Source: an uncultured Helicobacter sp. (GTDB lineage Bacteria > Campylobacterota > Campylobacteria > Campylobacterales > Helicobacteraceae). Taken from it: 19,563 nt of DNA. The stretch is from positions 1 to 19,563 of the forward strand of contig CALVBL010000027.1 of NCBI GenBank assembly GCA_944325775.1, written 5' to 3'. A model generated the notes under the pieces. The model saw nothing but the letters and a program-made list of their open reading frames with translations. It ran no database searches and was not told the origin of the DNA. Shown here piece after piece: positions 1 through 6,790 of this stretch. Every line of letters starts with the position of its first letter. Within the stretch, counting starts at the first letter, position 1. The position numbers and the translations under genes are program-made.

Positions 1-447
1 TGTATGCCCCACCACACGCCGGATAAAAGAGAGCAGGAGAGCTTTAGCGTGCTTTTAGAGTTTGCTAATGGCGCGCTAAAAGACTTCAAGCTATATTTTC
101 ACAAGCTAGAAGTGATGCCAAATGCCTGCAGGATAGCGGTGAGTAAAGAAGAAGAGATGAGCTTTAGCCTAGAGGGGCTCAATGCGCCACTTCAAGATGA
201 GCAATGCTACAAGCAAGCGATTTTAGCGATTGCAAAAAAGCATTTTGAGGATTATAGATTCTATTATGATCTCGCGCTTCTTGCGCCTTCCAAGCGACTT
301 TCACTCCTAAGCAATCTCAAAACATTTATCAAGCGTTGGCTTTTCTCACACAGGGGACTAGCCCAGCGACAAGCCCTACTTTTGCACAATATCCATATCC
401 CCACACATCGCTTTGTGCAAGAAATCGCACTCAAATCAAGGCTCTAG
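1..447 (+). CDS. Hypothetical protein, C-terminal part (5' end outside or at window edge)
   Basis: The reading frame is open from the first base to the TAG at 445-447, so the protein is probably cut by the window edge; an ATG at position 4 exists, but no ribosome binding site is visible. The 147 visible residues are soluble-looking, with a mixed alpha/beta first half and a basic, hydrophobic C-terminal third around the segment FIKRWLFSHRGLAQRQ. I see no signal peptide, metal-binding cysteine set or family motif that I recognise. It is followed by a 185-bp spacer carrying an inverted repeat, and the next gene, a tRNA, lies on the opposite strand, so this is probably the last gene of its transcription unit. 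No function is proposed. Codon use resembles the neighbours, so it is likely a real gene. Confidence 0.6.
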   Translation, partial: CMPHHTPDKREQESFSVLLEFANGALKDFKLYFHKLEVMPNACRIAVSKEEEMSFSLEGLNAPLQDEQCYKQAILAIAKKHFEDYRFYYDLALLAPSKRLSLLSNLKTFIKRWLFSHRGLAQRQALLLHNIHIPTHRFVQEIALKSRL

Positions 448-459
448 CCTAAGCCTTTG

Positions 460-511
460 CCTCAATGGACTTACGCACTTTTTGTATGTTTTGTGTGTGC
501 TAGGATTGAGG
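460..511. repeat. Long-range inverted repeat downstream of the first gene
   Basis: CCTCAAT at 460-466 is the exact complement of ATTGAGG at 505-511. Inside it, GCAC (475-478) can pair with GTGC (497-500), and the loop is rich in T and G. The element starts about a dozen bases after the stop codon of the first gene and could fold into the 3' end of its transcript. It lacks the compact stem plus T-run of a classic intrinsic terminator, so a terminator role is only a guess. Confidence 0.3.
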
Positions 512-632
512 TGCACATAGCTCTTTGTCCAAACACAAGACCAAAAAAACACAACAGAATCTAAAACAAAGAAGTATTCATAAAAGAAGAAATTCTAAAA
601 AGTGAAAAAGCAAGACAGGAGAGAATCCAAAA

Positions 633-707
633 TGGTGATCACGACTGGACTTGAACCAGCGACCCCTACCATGTCAAGGTAGTGCTCTACCACTGAGCTA
701 CGCGATC
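633..707 (-). tRNA. tRNA-Val (anticodon GAC)
   Basis: Read on the - strand, the sequence folds as a complete cloverleaf with encoded CCA. The acceptor stem GATCGCG (5') pairs with CGTGATC (3') with one G-U pair. The D arm is GCTC-loop-GAGC, and the anticodon stem CTACC/GGTAG holds the loop TTGACAT with anticodon GAC (bases 673-675 of the + strand read GTC). The T arm contains the usual GGTTCAA. The discriminator base is A, followed by CCA at 635-633. It reads valine codons GUC/GUU. It stands alone, with no neighbouring tRNA or rRNA, and has its own candidate promoter about 46 bp upstream. Confidence 0.95.
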
Positions 708-752
708 ACGTCACCTGCCAAAAAGGCAAAAGCTACATCAAAGCAGGGTGCA

Positions 753-758
753 AGTATA
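753..758 (-). promoter_or_regulatory. Candidate -10 element for tRNA-Val
   Basis: On the - strand this reads TATACT preceded by TGC, an extended -10 pattern, with an AT-rich stretch further upstream (about 769-785). Transcription would begin near 746, about 40 bases before the mature tRNA 5' end. No clear -35 hexamer is seen, as is usual for the main sigma factor of Helicobacter. Confidence 0.5.
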
Positions 759-856
759 GCAACTTTTAGCTTTAAAAAAATTTATTCCCCGATAATCCCA
801 AAAGCCCATAACAACCTACTCAATGCCCATAATGCCTCAATCTCATTCATTATGCA

Positions 857-2677
857 CTATTGCTTGATACCAAGTAGTGTTTCTATCATACGATCAATTG
901 TCGTGATGACTTTGGCATTTGCCGCGTAACCGCCTTGGAATTTGATGAGATTCACCATTTCTTCATCTACGCTCACTTGCGAGATCGCTAGATGCTCCTT
1001 TTTCACCGCTGAAAGCACAGAATCTTTAGTCTCCTTAGTGCGCTGGGTCTGCTCTGTCTGGGTCGCCACACGCCCTGTGAGGAATTGAAAAAACTCCGGA
1101 ATACGCATTTTTTTGCTATCAAATTTATTGGTATAAAAATCCACTTCATCGTATTGGAGCTGCTGCATCATATTTGCCACATCAAAGTTCCCATTTATCG
1201 GTGCGAGCCACGGGCGTATGAGTGTAGAATCCTGCACATATTCATGGTTTAACTCTATATCCTTCGCGCTACTACCATCAAAAAATCTATTAAGCCCAAA
1301 GGCACCAGTGAAATTGCTACCATTGTCTTTGATAGACACATATAACCCCTTTGCAGGGTCCCTAGCTTGTATCACGAACTCTTTAGCCACATCATCATAA
1401 TACGCGCGGAAATAATCATCAACATCATTAAGGGGATTATTGTCCTTGTTGTCATCGGTGTTGGCATTGATAGCATTGACGACATCATAGATCGTGGTGA
1501 TTCTATCGATATTGATTGTTTTGCGCACCATTTCATCGCCCGTGGTGTTATACACGATGATATCAAAACTACCTTCCTTGAGATTGTAGTTAGAATCTAG
1601 CAGTGCGTATTTGCCCCAAATATCAAGCTTATCGCTTTTTATTACATTAGTCGCACTCTGAGCATAGATTGCGTTTGTCGCTTCGATGAAGCCCTTAGCA
1701 AACACATCAAGCTGATTGATATAATCTTGAATCTTACCCACCGGTGTGCCATCTACACCACTGCTATAGAGCCCGATGAGCGATCCTGCCTTTCCCTGCG
1801 TGAGCTTCTCGGTGATCTCTACGCGCTTGAAATCATCACCTTGAAAATATACGCGACAGAGATGATTGGCATTGTCCTCCTTTTCTAGGACGATAGGGTG
1901 GTACATCGCGCCATCGACTATATTAAAGCCCCTGCCGATATTGAGCACATACTCATCATCGAAATCCGCACGCATAGGGTGGATCGAATAATCGCTCTTT
2001 AGATGGTTTTTAAATACATTTGCCCCGATGAGTGCTTGGAGATTAAACTCTAGCTCATCGCGCCTATCACGCAGCTCATTGGCTTGCTTGAGTTCTAAAC
2101 CATCTTCCATTTCTTTGAGTTTTTTATTGATCTCTGCGATTTCCTTAGCGGCGAGATTGACTTCTTTGACCACCACTTCTAGTTCATCGCTTGCCTTGCG
2201 CTGCAGGACCTCAAGCCGTCGCCGCGTCTCTTGGATATTATTGGTGAGGGTTTTGGTATCTTTGGCAAGATTCTGTTTTTGGGCTGGATCACTGGAATTT
2301 TTAGCAAGATCTTTCCACGCATCAAAATATCGCTCTAGATCGTTATAGATCCCCACACCATCGATTTCGGGGAAAAATGCACTCGCCTCACGCAAGTATG
2401 TGAAATGCGTGTCATAAAACTGCGATTCTTCGTTTGCACGCCTGTAACGCGAAAACACAAACTCATCATGTGCGCGAGCAATCGTCTCGATACTCACGCC
2501 ACGCCCTAGATTGTAGTCTTGGAAATAGATTGGCTTCTCTGGGCGCACGACGACTTTTTGGCGACTATAAAATTCATCGCTTGCATTTGAGATATTATTG
2601 CCCGTCACATCGACCATCACCTGATGGGCTTGTAAGCCGCTGTATGAGGTACTAAGAGAGGAGAGGATACCGCCCAT
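857..2677 (-). CDS. flgK: Flagellar hook-associated protein 1 (FlgK)
   Basis: FlgK forms, with FlgL, the junction between the flagellar hook and filament and is exported through the flagellar type III apparatus. The 606-residue length fits Helicobacter FlgK. The N-terminus has the conserved rod/hook-type helix with the segment GNNISNASDEFYSRQ (about residues 27-41). The C-terminus ends in the matching amphipathic helix with VDEEMVNLIKFQGGYAANAKV and a terminal LLGIKQ. A charged coiled-coil stretch lies at about residues 130-210. The start ATG is preceded by AGGGGG at 4 bp spacing, and the stop of flgN is only 8 bp upstream, so the two genes are surely co-transcribed. The order flgM-flgN-flgK matches that of Campylobacter. 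No truncation is seen. Confidence 0.97.
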   Translation of the reverse strand: MGGILSSLSTSYSGLQAHQVMVDVTGNNISNASDEFYSRQKVVVRPEKPIYFQDYNLGRGVSIETIARAHDEFVFSRYRRANEESQFYDTHFTYLREASAFFPEIDGVGIYNDLERYFDAWKDLAKNSSDPAQKQNLAKDTKTLTNNIQETRRRLEVLQRKASDELEVVVKEVNLAAKEIAEINKKLKEMEDGLELKQANELRDRRDELEFNLQALIGANVFKNHLKSDYSIHPMRADFDDEYVLNIGRGFNIVDGAMYHPIVLEKEDNANHLCRVYFQGDDFKRVEITEKLTQGKAGSLIGLYSSGVDGTPVGKIQDYINQLDVFAKGFIEATNAIYAQSATNVIKSDKLDIWGKYALLDSNYNLKEGSFDIIVYNTTGDEMVRKTINIDRITTIYDVVNAINANTDDNKDNNPLNDVDDYFRAYYDDVAKEFVIQARDPAKGLYVSIKDNGSNFTGAFGLNRFFDGSSAKDIELNHEYVQDSTLIRPWLAPINGNFDVANMMQQLQYDEVDFYTNKFDSKKMRIPEFFQFLTGRVATQTEQTQRTKETKDSVLSAVKKEHLAISQVSVDEEMVNLIKFQGGYAANAKVITTIDRMIETLLGIKQ

Positions 2678-2685
2678 CGCGCCCC

Positions 2686-3120
2686 CTAGACCTGAATCTG
2701 CACAAGATGGCTTTTTGCCTTGCTGGTATTGGTGTATCCGCTATCCTCACAAGGAATTAGCCTGCGCAAGAGCGAGTCATAAAATTCGCTCACGGCAAAC
2801 ACGCTTTTTGCATACGCGCTATTGAGATTTTTGAGTGTTTGGAGTGCTTGGCGTAAATCGCCCAGTCCTTTGTCAATCGCTGGCTCAAGCTGTAGAATCT
2901 CAGCAAGTGGTTTATTATCATAGAATTGGATAAGTTTTTGCATCTCTTGTTCCATAAGAGATTTCTTCTGCTCGAAAGATTTAATAAGGGAGTTTTTTTG
3001 TGGATTGCGCACAAATATCGCGTCATTGTTAGCGACCTGAATATCCGCGATGTCTTGATTGGTGAGATCTATGAGACTATTGACATCTGCAATAGCACCA
3101 TCTAAATACTGCTGCAACAT
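2686..3120 (-). CDS. flgN: Flagellar export chaperone FlgN-like protein
   Basis: This 144-residue protein is predicted to be almost wholly helical, with long charged and heptad-like stretches, the size and build expected for the FlgN/FliT class of chaperones that keep FlgK and FlgL unfolded before export. I assign it mainly from position: it lies between flgM and flgK, as in other Campylobacterota. The central segment (about residues 45-110) with repeated L, K and Q is typical of the four-helix chaperone fold. The sequence itself has no catalytic motif. Start ATG has AGGGGG 5 bp upstream. It is separated from flgM by 44 bp that hold a GC-rich hairpin and from flgK by 8 bp. Direct sequence similarity to enteric FlgN is weak, so the family name rests on context. 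Confidence 0.75.
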   Translation of the reverse strand: MLQQYLDGAIADVNSLIDLTNQDIADIQVANNDAIFVRNPQKNSLIKSFEQKKSLMEQEMQKLIQFYDNKPLAEILQLEPAIDKGLGDLRQALQTLKNLNSAYAKSVFAVSEFYDSLLRRLIPCEDSGYTNTSKAKSHLVQIQV

Positions 3121-3130
3121 CTCTGCCCCC

Positions 3131-3157
3131 TAAAATCCCGCCCGTTGTGTCAGGGCG
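3131..3157 (-). terminator. GC hairpin between flgM and flgN, possible attenuator
   Basis: On the - strand CGCCC (3157-3153), a 9-base loop and GGGCG (3143-3139) form a 5-bp all-GC stem followed by GGATTTTA. It lies just after the flgM stop. It could stop part of the transcription leaving flgM, giving more FlgM than FlgN/FlgK message, or shield the flgM 3' end. The T-run is short, so full termination is doubtful. Confidence 0.35.
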
Positions 3158-3164
3158 AGTGTTT

Positions 3165-3386
3165 TTAGAGATTAAGCAAATCTGATGCCATTTTTCTAGA
3201 AGTTTTGTCGATATCAATAGCGTATGTGCCTTTAGCAATTCTCTCTTTGATGTCATTAACCTTGTCAAATGCCACTTCTTTGCTCTCCTCACTGCCTTGC
3301 ATTTGTGTGTCATTCGCGCGCCTTAGACCGCGATTACTCCCCAAGGAGTTGGTAGCTATGATAGAAGAATTTACACCTGTAACCAT
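3165..3386 (-). CDS. flgM: Anti-sigma-28 factor FlgM
   Basis: FlgM binds the flagellar sigma factor FliA and holds back late flagellar genes until the hook is finished. The protein is 73 residues, close to the size of Helicobacter and Campylobacter FlgM. It has the usual two-part build: a polar, likely unfolded N-terminal half and a C-terminal sigma-binding part. The latter includes DKVNDIKERIAKGTYAID (about 42-59), which matches the family pattern of V..IK..I..G.Y.ID, and ends with KMASDLLNL. The start ATG at 3386-3384 has AAGGAT upstream with good spacing. It is followed by flgN and flgK in the same direction. A sigma-28-like promoter lies just upstream, which would make flgM autoregulated. 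Confidence 0.92.
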   Translation of the reverse strand: MVTGVNSSIIATNSLGSNRGLRRANDTQMQGSEESKEVAFDKVNDIKERIAKGTYAIDIDKTSRKMASDLLNL

Positions 3387-3424
3387 AGTCTTATATCCTT
3401 CGTTTCTTATTATTGTAACACAAA

Positions 3425-3448
3425 ATCGACTAAAAGCCCAATGCTTTA
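3425..3448 (-). promoter_or_regulatory. Sigma-28-like promoter upstream of flgM
   Basis: Read on the - strand, TTTAAAG near 3448-3442 is followed 16 bases after TAAA by CGAT (3428-3425) and then TTT. This resembles the FliA pattern TAAA-spacer-CGATA/T, with a spacing one base shorter than the usual 17. It is 38 bp upstream of the flgM start. A σ70-type TACAAT lies slightly downstream at about 3418-3413 and is an alternative. Family knowledge: flgM is sigma-28 dependent in H. pylori. Confidence 0.4.
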
Positions 3449-3452
3449 AATC

Positions 3453-3638
3453 TCAATTTGTGTATCGATTGAGCTCTTTTTTGAAATCCTCAATGGTGGT
3501 CGTGGTATTGCTCTGTGCGCCATTAAAAAGCGACATTTTAGAATCTTTATAAGCAAAAATCGCCAAAAGCACCATCACATACAAAAACAAGAAAAAAGCA
3601 ATACTGGGAATAAGCCAATTTTTTGTGGTGATATCCAT
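3453..3638 (-). CDS. Small single-pass membrane protein, unknown function
   Basis: This 61-residue protein has a short polar N-terminus, one clear transmembrane helix (about residues 9-30, the run IPSIAFFLFLYVMVLLAIFA) and a polar C-terminal tail of about 30 residues with a run of four threonines and a charged end. It is very likely real: the ATG is preceded by AAGGAG at 5 bp spacing, and it begins only 23 bp after the thrC stop, which suggests co-transcription with thrC. In build it recalls small cytochrome-oxidase accessory subunits of the CcoQ type, but I see no sequence match and the context does not support that. It lies directly upstream of the flgM promoter and may share regulation by chance only. 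Function unknown. Confidence 0.7.
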   Translation of the reverse strand: MDITTKNWLIPSIAFFLFLYVMVLLAIFAYKDSKMSLFNGAQSNTTTTIEDFKKELNRYTN

Positions 3639-3661
3639 ATATACTCCTTAAAATATAGATT

Positions 3662-5206
3662 CTAACTTAGCCACTGCATAATGACACGCTTAACCTCAGG
3701 GATCTCCACCACTTCCTTATGGACTATGGGTTTATCAAAAACCTTAGCGATATGCGGACTTAACGATCCTCCTAGCGAAAGAATAAACTCTATAGCTTCT
3801 TTGTCGCCTAGCCCCTCACTAGTTTCACCATTTGTGCTAGTCCCGCTTTTAGCACCTAGTGCCTCTGCCACAGTAGGTGCGAATTTGCTCCACTCTGCCG
3901 TAGAGCATAGCAAGAATTTCTCACCCATTTCTCCCTTAGTGCCCTGCCCCTGATTTTGTGTGCCCTTTTTGACAAATTCCTCATATGCTTTGATCCCGCA
4001 CGCTGTGTGAGGATCCAGCAGATAGCCCTTAGCAAAGGATTTTGCGATCAAACTCTTGCATTGCTCATCATCACAAAAGCTTGCCGCAAAATACCTCTGC
4101 AATGCCTCTAGTTCTACAGAATCTAGTGCATACACTCCATTGTCTTGAAGTGAGCGCATACATTCCTTTGTGCGCCGTGCACCAAAAAGTTCAAACAATA
4201 CCCGTTCCACATTCGAGCTTTTGATGATATCCATCGCCGGTGAAGAGGTCTTGAGCAGCTGTCTGTGGCGTATATCATACACACCCGTGGTGATGAAGTC
4301 ATACAGAATATTATTAGCATTTGACGCACTGATGAGCTTGCCCAGCGGCACACCCATTTTTTTAGCATAAAACCCACCTAGAATATTGCCAAAGTTTCCG
4401 CTAGGCACGATGAGATTGAGAGGCTGCATACGCGTTAGTGTGCCATCTTTGCACAGCTGACAATACGTCCAAATGTGATAGATGATCTGAAACGCCACAC
4501 GCCCGATATTAACAGAGTTTGCCGCTGAAAGCGCGATACCTCTATCCTGCAAAAATTTCACAAACTCTGAATCTTGGAGTAAGGATTTGAGCGTGTGTTG
4601 CGCGTCATCAAAATTGCCCTTAATGCCAAGCACTTTGAGGTTTGCAGAATCTTGTGTTACCATTTGTAGCCTTTGGACATCTGAAGTACCATCTTTTGGG
4701 TAGAGACACACCACCTTGATACTATAATCCTCCCCAAGCTGCTCTCTAGCGAAGCTCTCTAGTGTCGCTGGTCCCGTATCGCCGCTGGTCGCTACGAGAA
4801 TGAGATACTGCTTGCCACGCGCCAAAGTCTGTATGAGACGCCCAAATGGCTGGAGCGCCATATCTTTAAAAGCACGCGTAGGTCCGTGATAGAGCTCTAG
4901 GATAGAGAGATTCTCATCATAGTGCGCTAGACGCACCGGCGCACTTGTCTCATCAAAGCCCTCATAAGCCTGCAAAGCGAAGTCCAAAAGCCCCTCATCA
5001 AGCCCCAAACCCAAAATCTCAAACACGCGTTTGCAAAGCTCTGTGTAGGATAGATTCTCAAACTCTTGTAGCATTTGTGGCGTGAGATGTGGAAGGGTAG
5101 AAAATGTATAAAGTCCCCCAAAGCTCGCACTCGGATTTAGCAGTGCATCAGCAAAGCATACATCGCTTTTCTCGCCCTTGCCCCTAGTCTGTGTCATCTG
5201 TAGCAT
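3662..5206 (-). CDS. thrC: Threonine synthase
   Basis: ThrC converts O-phosphohomoserine to threonine using pyridoxal phosphate (PLP), the last step of threonine synthesis in the cytoplasm. The N-terminal segment has the family pattern SFGGLYTFSTLP. The PLP-binding lysine is K114 in GPTRAFKDMALQP, and the phosphate-binding loop is ATSGDTGPA (about 138-146). The segment VPSGNFGNILGGFYAKKMG follows in the middle third. The whole matches the long bacterial ThrC group (fold type II). The length of 514 residues is somewhat above the usual, owing to two polar insertions near residues 415-430 and 447-465, the second rich in G, T, S and E. The start ATG has AAGGAAG upstream. It probably forms an operon with the 61-residue membrane protein downstream and is divergent from cjaA. 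Confidence 0.95.
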   Translation of the reverse strand: MLQMTQTRGKGEKSDVCFADALLNPSASFGGLYTFSTLPHLTPQMLQEFENLSYTELCKRVFEILGLGLDEGLLDFALQAYEGFDETSAPVRLAHYDENLSILELYHGPTRAFKDMALQPFGRLIQTLARGKQYLILVATSGDTGPATLESFAREQLGEDYSIKVVCLYPKDGTSDVQRLQMVTQDSANLKVLGIKGNFDDAQHTLKSLLQDSEFVKFLQDRGIALSAANSVNIGRVAFQIIYHIWTYCQLCKDGTLTRMQPLNLIVPSGNFGNILGGFYAKKMGVPLGKLISASNANNILYDFITTGVYDIRHRQLLKTSSPAMDIIKSSNVERVLFELFGARRTKECMRSLQDNGVYALDSVELEALQRYFAASFCDDEQCKSLIAKSFAKGYLLDPHTACGIKAYEEFVKKGTQNQGQGTKGEMGEKFLLCSTAEWSKFAPTVAEALGAKSGTSTNGETSEGLGDKEAIEFILSLGGSLSPHIAKVFDKPIVHKEVVEIPEVKRVIMQWLS

Positions 5207-5309
5207 AATCTTCCTTTGTTTTGATTATTCAATAAACTGCAATCTTACCGCTGGTTAATCTTAGTGTATTACCTTTTTGTTTCACAATTTTAACACAAAG
5301 GATTCAAAA
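5207..5309. promoter_or_regulatory. Divergent promoter region between thrC and cjaA
   Basis: The 103-bp gap between two divergent genes must hold at least one promoter each way. The best candidates are TATTAC at 5267-5272 for cjaA (+ strand, preceded by TG) and TAAGAT at 5247-5242 for thrC (- strand). Both are weak matches. No palindrome suggesting a shared operator stands out. Confidence 0.35.
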
Positions 5310-6155
5310 ATGAATACAAAAATATGGCGCGCGCTTGTTATGAGTTTGGCAACAGCGGCGATGATCACTTTTACAGCGTGTGGGGATAGCAAGCAAGAGC
5401 AAGGCAGTGTGCAGAGTAATGGACTAGATTCTATCAAACAACGTGGTGAGCTTGTCGTAGGTGTGTTTGGCGATAAGCCACCATTTGGCTATGTCGATGC
5501 ACAGGGTGCGAATGTGGGTTTTGATATCGTGATTGCTAAGCAAATCGCTAAAGACTTGCTAGGCGATGAAAATAAGATAAAGTTTGTTATCGTGGAGGCG
5601 GCTAATCGCGTGGAGTTTTTACGCTCAAACAAAGTCGATGTGATTATGGCAAACTTCACCAAAACCCCACAACGCGAGGAGGTCGTGGATTTTGCTAAAC
5701 CATATATGAAGGTCTCTTTAGGTGTGGTGAGCAAAGATGGTGTGATCACAGATGTTGCGCAACTTGAAGGCAAGACACTAATTGTCAATAAGGGCACGAC
5801 AGCGGATTTTTATTTCACCCAAAACCACCCAAATATCAAGCTTCTTAAATTCGAGCAAAACACCGAGACTTTTGCCGCGCTCAAAGATGGCAGAGGTGAT
5901 GCACTTGCTCATGATAACACCCTGCTCTTTGCGTGGGTGAAGGATAATCCAGAGTTTGGCGTGGGGATTAAAGAGCTAGGTGAGCACGATGTCATCGCTC
6001 CAGCAGTCAAAAAAGGCAATACTGAACTACTAGAATGGCTTAATGCAGAAATCGATACACTTACAAAGCAAAAATTCCTCTTTGAAGCATATGACAAAAC
6101 ACTTGCACCCGTATATGGCGCGGATGTGAAAGCATTAGATGTAGTGTTTGAGTAG
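5310..6155 (+). CDS. cjaA: CjaA-like cysteine/amino-acid ABC transporter substrate-binding lipoprotein
   Basis: This is the extracytoplasmic solute-binding part of an amino-acid ABC importer. It follows Campylobacter CjaA, a cysteine-binding surface lipoprotein, along its whole length, with family segments such as GVFGDKPPFGYVD, VEAANRVEFLRSNKVD, KGTTADFYFTQNHPN and GDALAHDNTLLFAWVKD. The N-terminus is a lipoprotein signal with positive MNTK, a hydrophobic stretch and lipobox FTAC (Cys24), so it should be anchored to a membrane facing the periplasm. I chose the ATG at 5310 because AAGGATT lies just upstream; an in-frame TTG at 5277 would add residues before the signal peptide and has no support. 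No permease or ATPase gene is next to it in this window, so its transporter partners are encoded elsewhere. A hairpin terminator follows. Confidence 0.93.
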   Translation: MNTKIWRALVMSLATAAMITFTACGDSKQEQGSVQSNGLDSIKQRGELVVGVFGDKPPFGYVDAQGANVGFDIVIAKQIAKDLLGDENKIKFVIVEAANRVEFLRSNKVDVIMANFTKTPQREEVVDFAKPYMKVSLGVVSKDGVITDVAQLEGKTLIVNKGTTADFYFTQNHPNIKLLKFEQNTETFAALKDGRGDALAHDNTLLFAWVKDNPEFGVGIKELGEHDVIAPAVKKGNTELLEWLNAEIDTLTKQKFLFEAYDKTLAPVYGADVKALDVVFE

Positions 6156-6178
6156 AGGAATCATATCGATACATCTTG

Positions 6179-6207
6179 GTGCGACATCAGTCGCACTATT
6201 TAATTTT
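6179..6207 (+). terminator. Hairpin terminator after cjaA
   Basis: GTGCGAC (6179-6185), the 4-base loop ATCA and GTCGCAC (6190-6196) form a perfect 7-bp stem, followed by a T-rich tail TATTTAATTTT. It begins 23 bp after the cjaA stop. This fits an intrinsic terminator on the + strand; the tail is interrupted by As, so efficiency may be moderate. Confidence 0.55.
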
Positions 6208-6769
6208 CAAGTGCTTAAGCCCATGCGCTCTAGCTCCTTTTGCATCAACCTACTGGGGCAGTGAATGTTGAATGTGATGTATATAGCGATAAAACCCGCG
6301 AAAAAGTCGCCTATACAAATAGTCGTTAAATCAATCAAAATCCATACACATCGCATAACTGATGTGTTAGGGTTGCATAGAAATGCACCGGTATATGGAA
6401 TCTCCAACTCCCTACATATCTTCACACCCACAATCTCAAGCCTAAAAGGCAAAAAGAAATGTGCAATATCACAACCCATAAGGGCTCCACGCATAAGATT
6501 CTCATCTGGTTTGCCAAAGACCATATGTTGTTTGTGCGAAACCTTCGTCACTAAAGGAATGTAGCGTTCCTTAACAAAATATATTTTTCGCCATCATCAC
6601 CAATCTCGCAAGAAGTCTGCTGAACAGATTTAAGGGCTTTAGCAGACTTTGTCGTGATGACACGCACTTCAGTCCTCTGCTTAGAATCTCCCGTGCGCAC
6701 CAAAAGGCACTCATAGATGTGCCATTACTCCTGTCTTTATAAATATCCACGACAAAGGGCTATGATCAT
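6207..6769 (-). pseudogene. Frameshifted remnant of a ~187-codon gene downstream of dnaE
   Basis: An ATG at 6769 with AGAGGA 7 bp upstream opens a frame that stops after ten codons. Three further frames carry protein-like sequence end to end. Correcting one extra base in the CCC run at 6757-6759, one missing base near 6719 and one missing T in the run at 6576-6579 gives one continuous frame of 188 codons including the TGA at 6207. The joined protein starts MIIAFVVDIYKDRSNGT, continues through GEKYIFVKERYIPLV and ends with a hydrophobic stretch (6300-6240 region) that could be one membrane helix. Only the last part (6207-6551) is a long open frame, beginning at a GTG without a ribosome binding site. 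I do not recognise the family. It could also be an assembly error, since all three breaks are single bases. Confidence 0.65.
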
Positions 6770-6790
6770 GTTTTGTTCCTCTGTATGCGC

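Noticed and set aside
3433..3450. Hairpin AAAGC-loop-GCTTT just after the 61-residue gene
   Set aside because: Only about 5 bp with no proper T-run, and it overlaps the proposed flgM promoter; too weak to call a terminator.
3205..3552. 115-codon + strand frame with hydrophobic segments
   Set aside because: Antisense to flgM and the 61-residue gene, both of which have ribosome sites; it spans a promoter and has no start signal.
6265..6564. 99-codon + strand frame
   Set aside because: It opposes the decayed gene at 6207-6769; the - strand reading joins into a longer protein-like sequence and is preferred.
6554..6572. Inverted repeat AAGGAA-7-TTCCTT
   Set aside because: It is inside the reconstructed coding sequence of the broken gene, encodes plausible residues there, and has no T-run, so it is probably chance.
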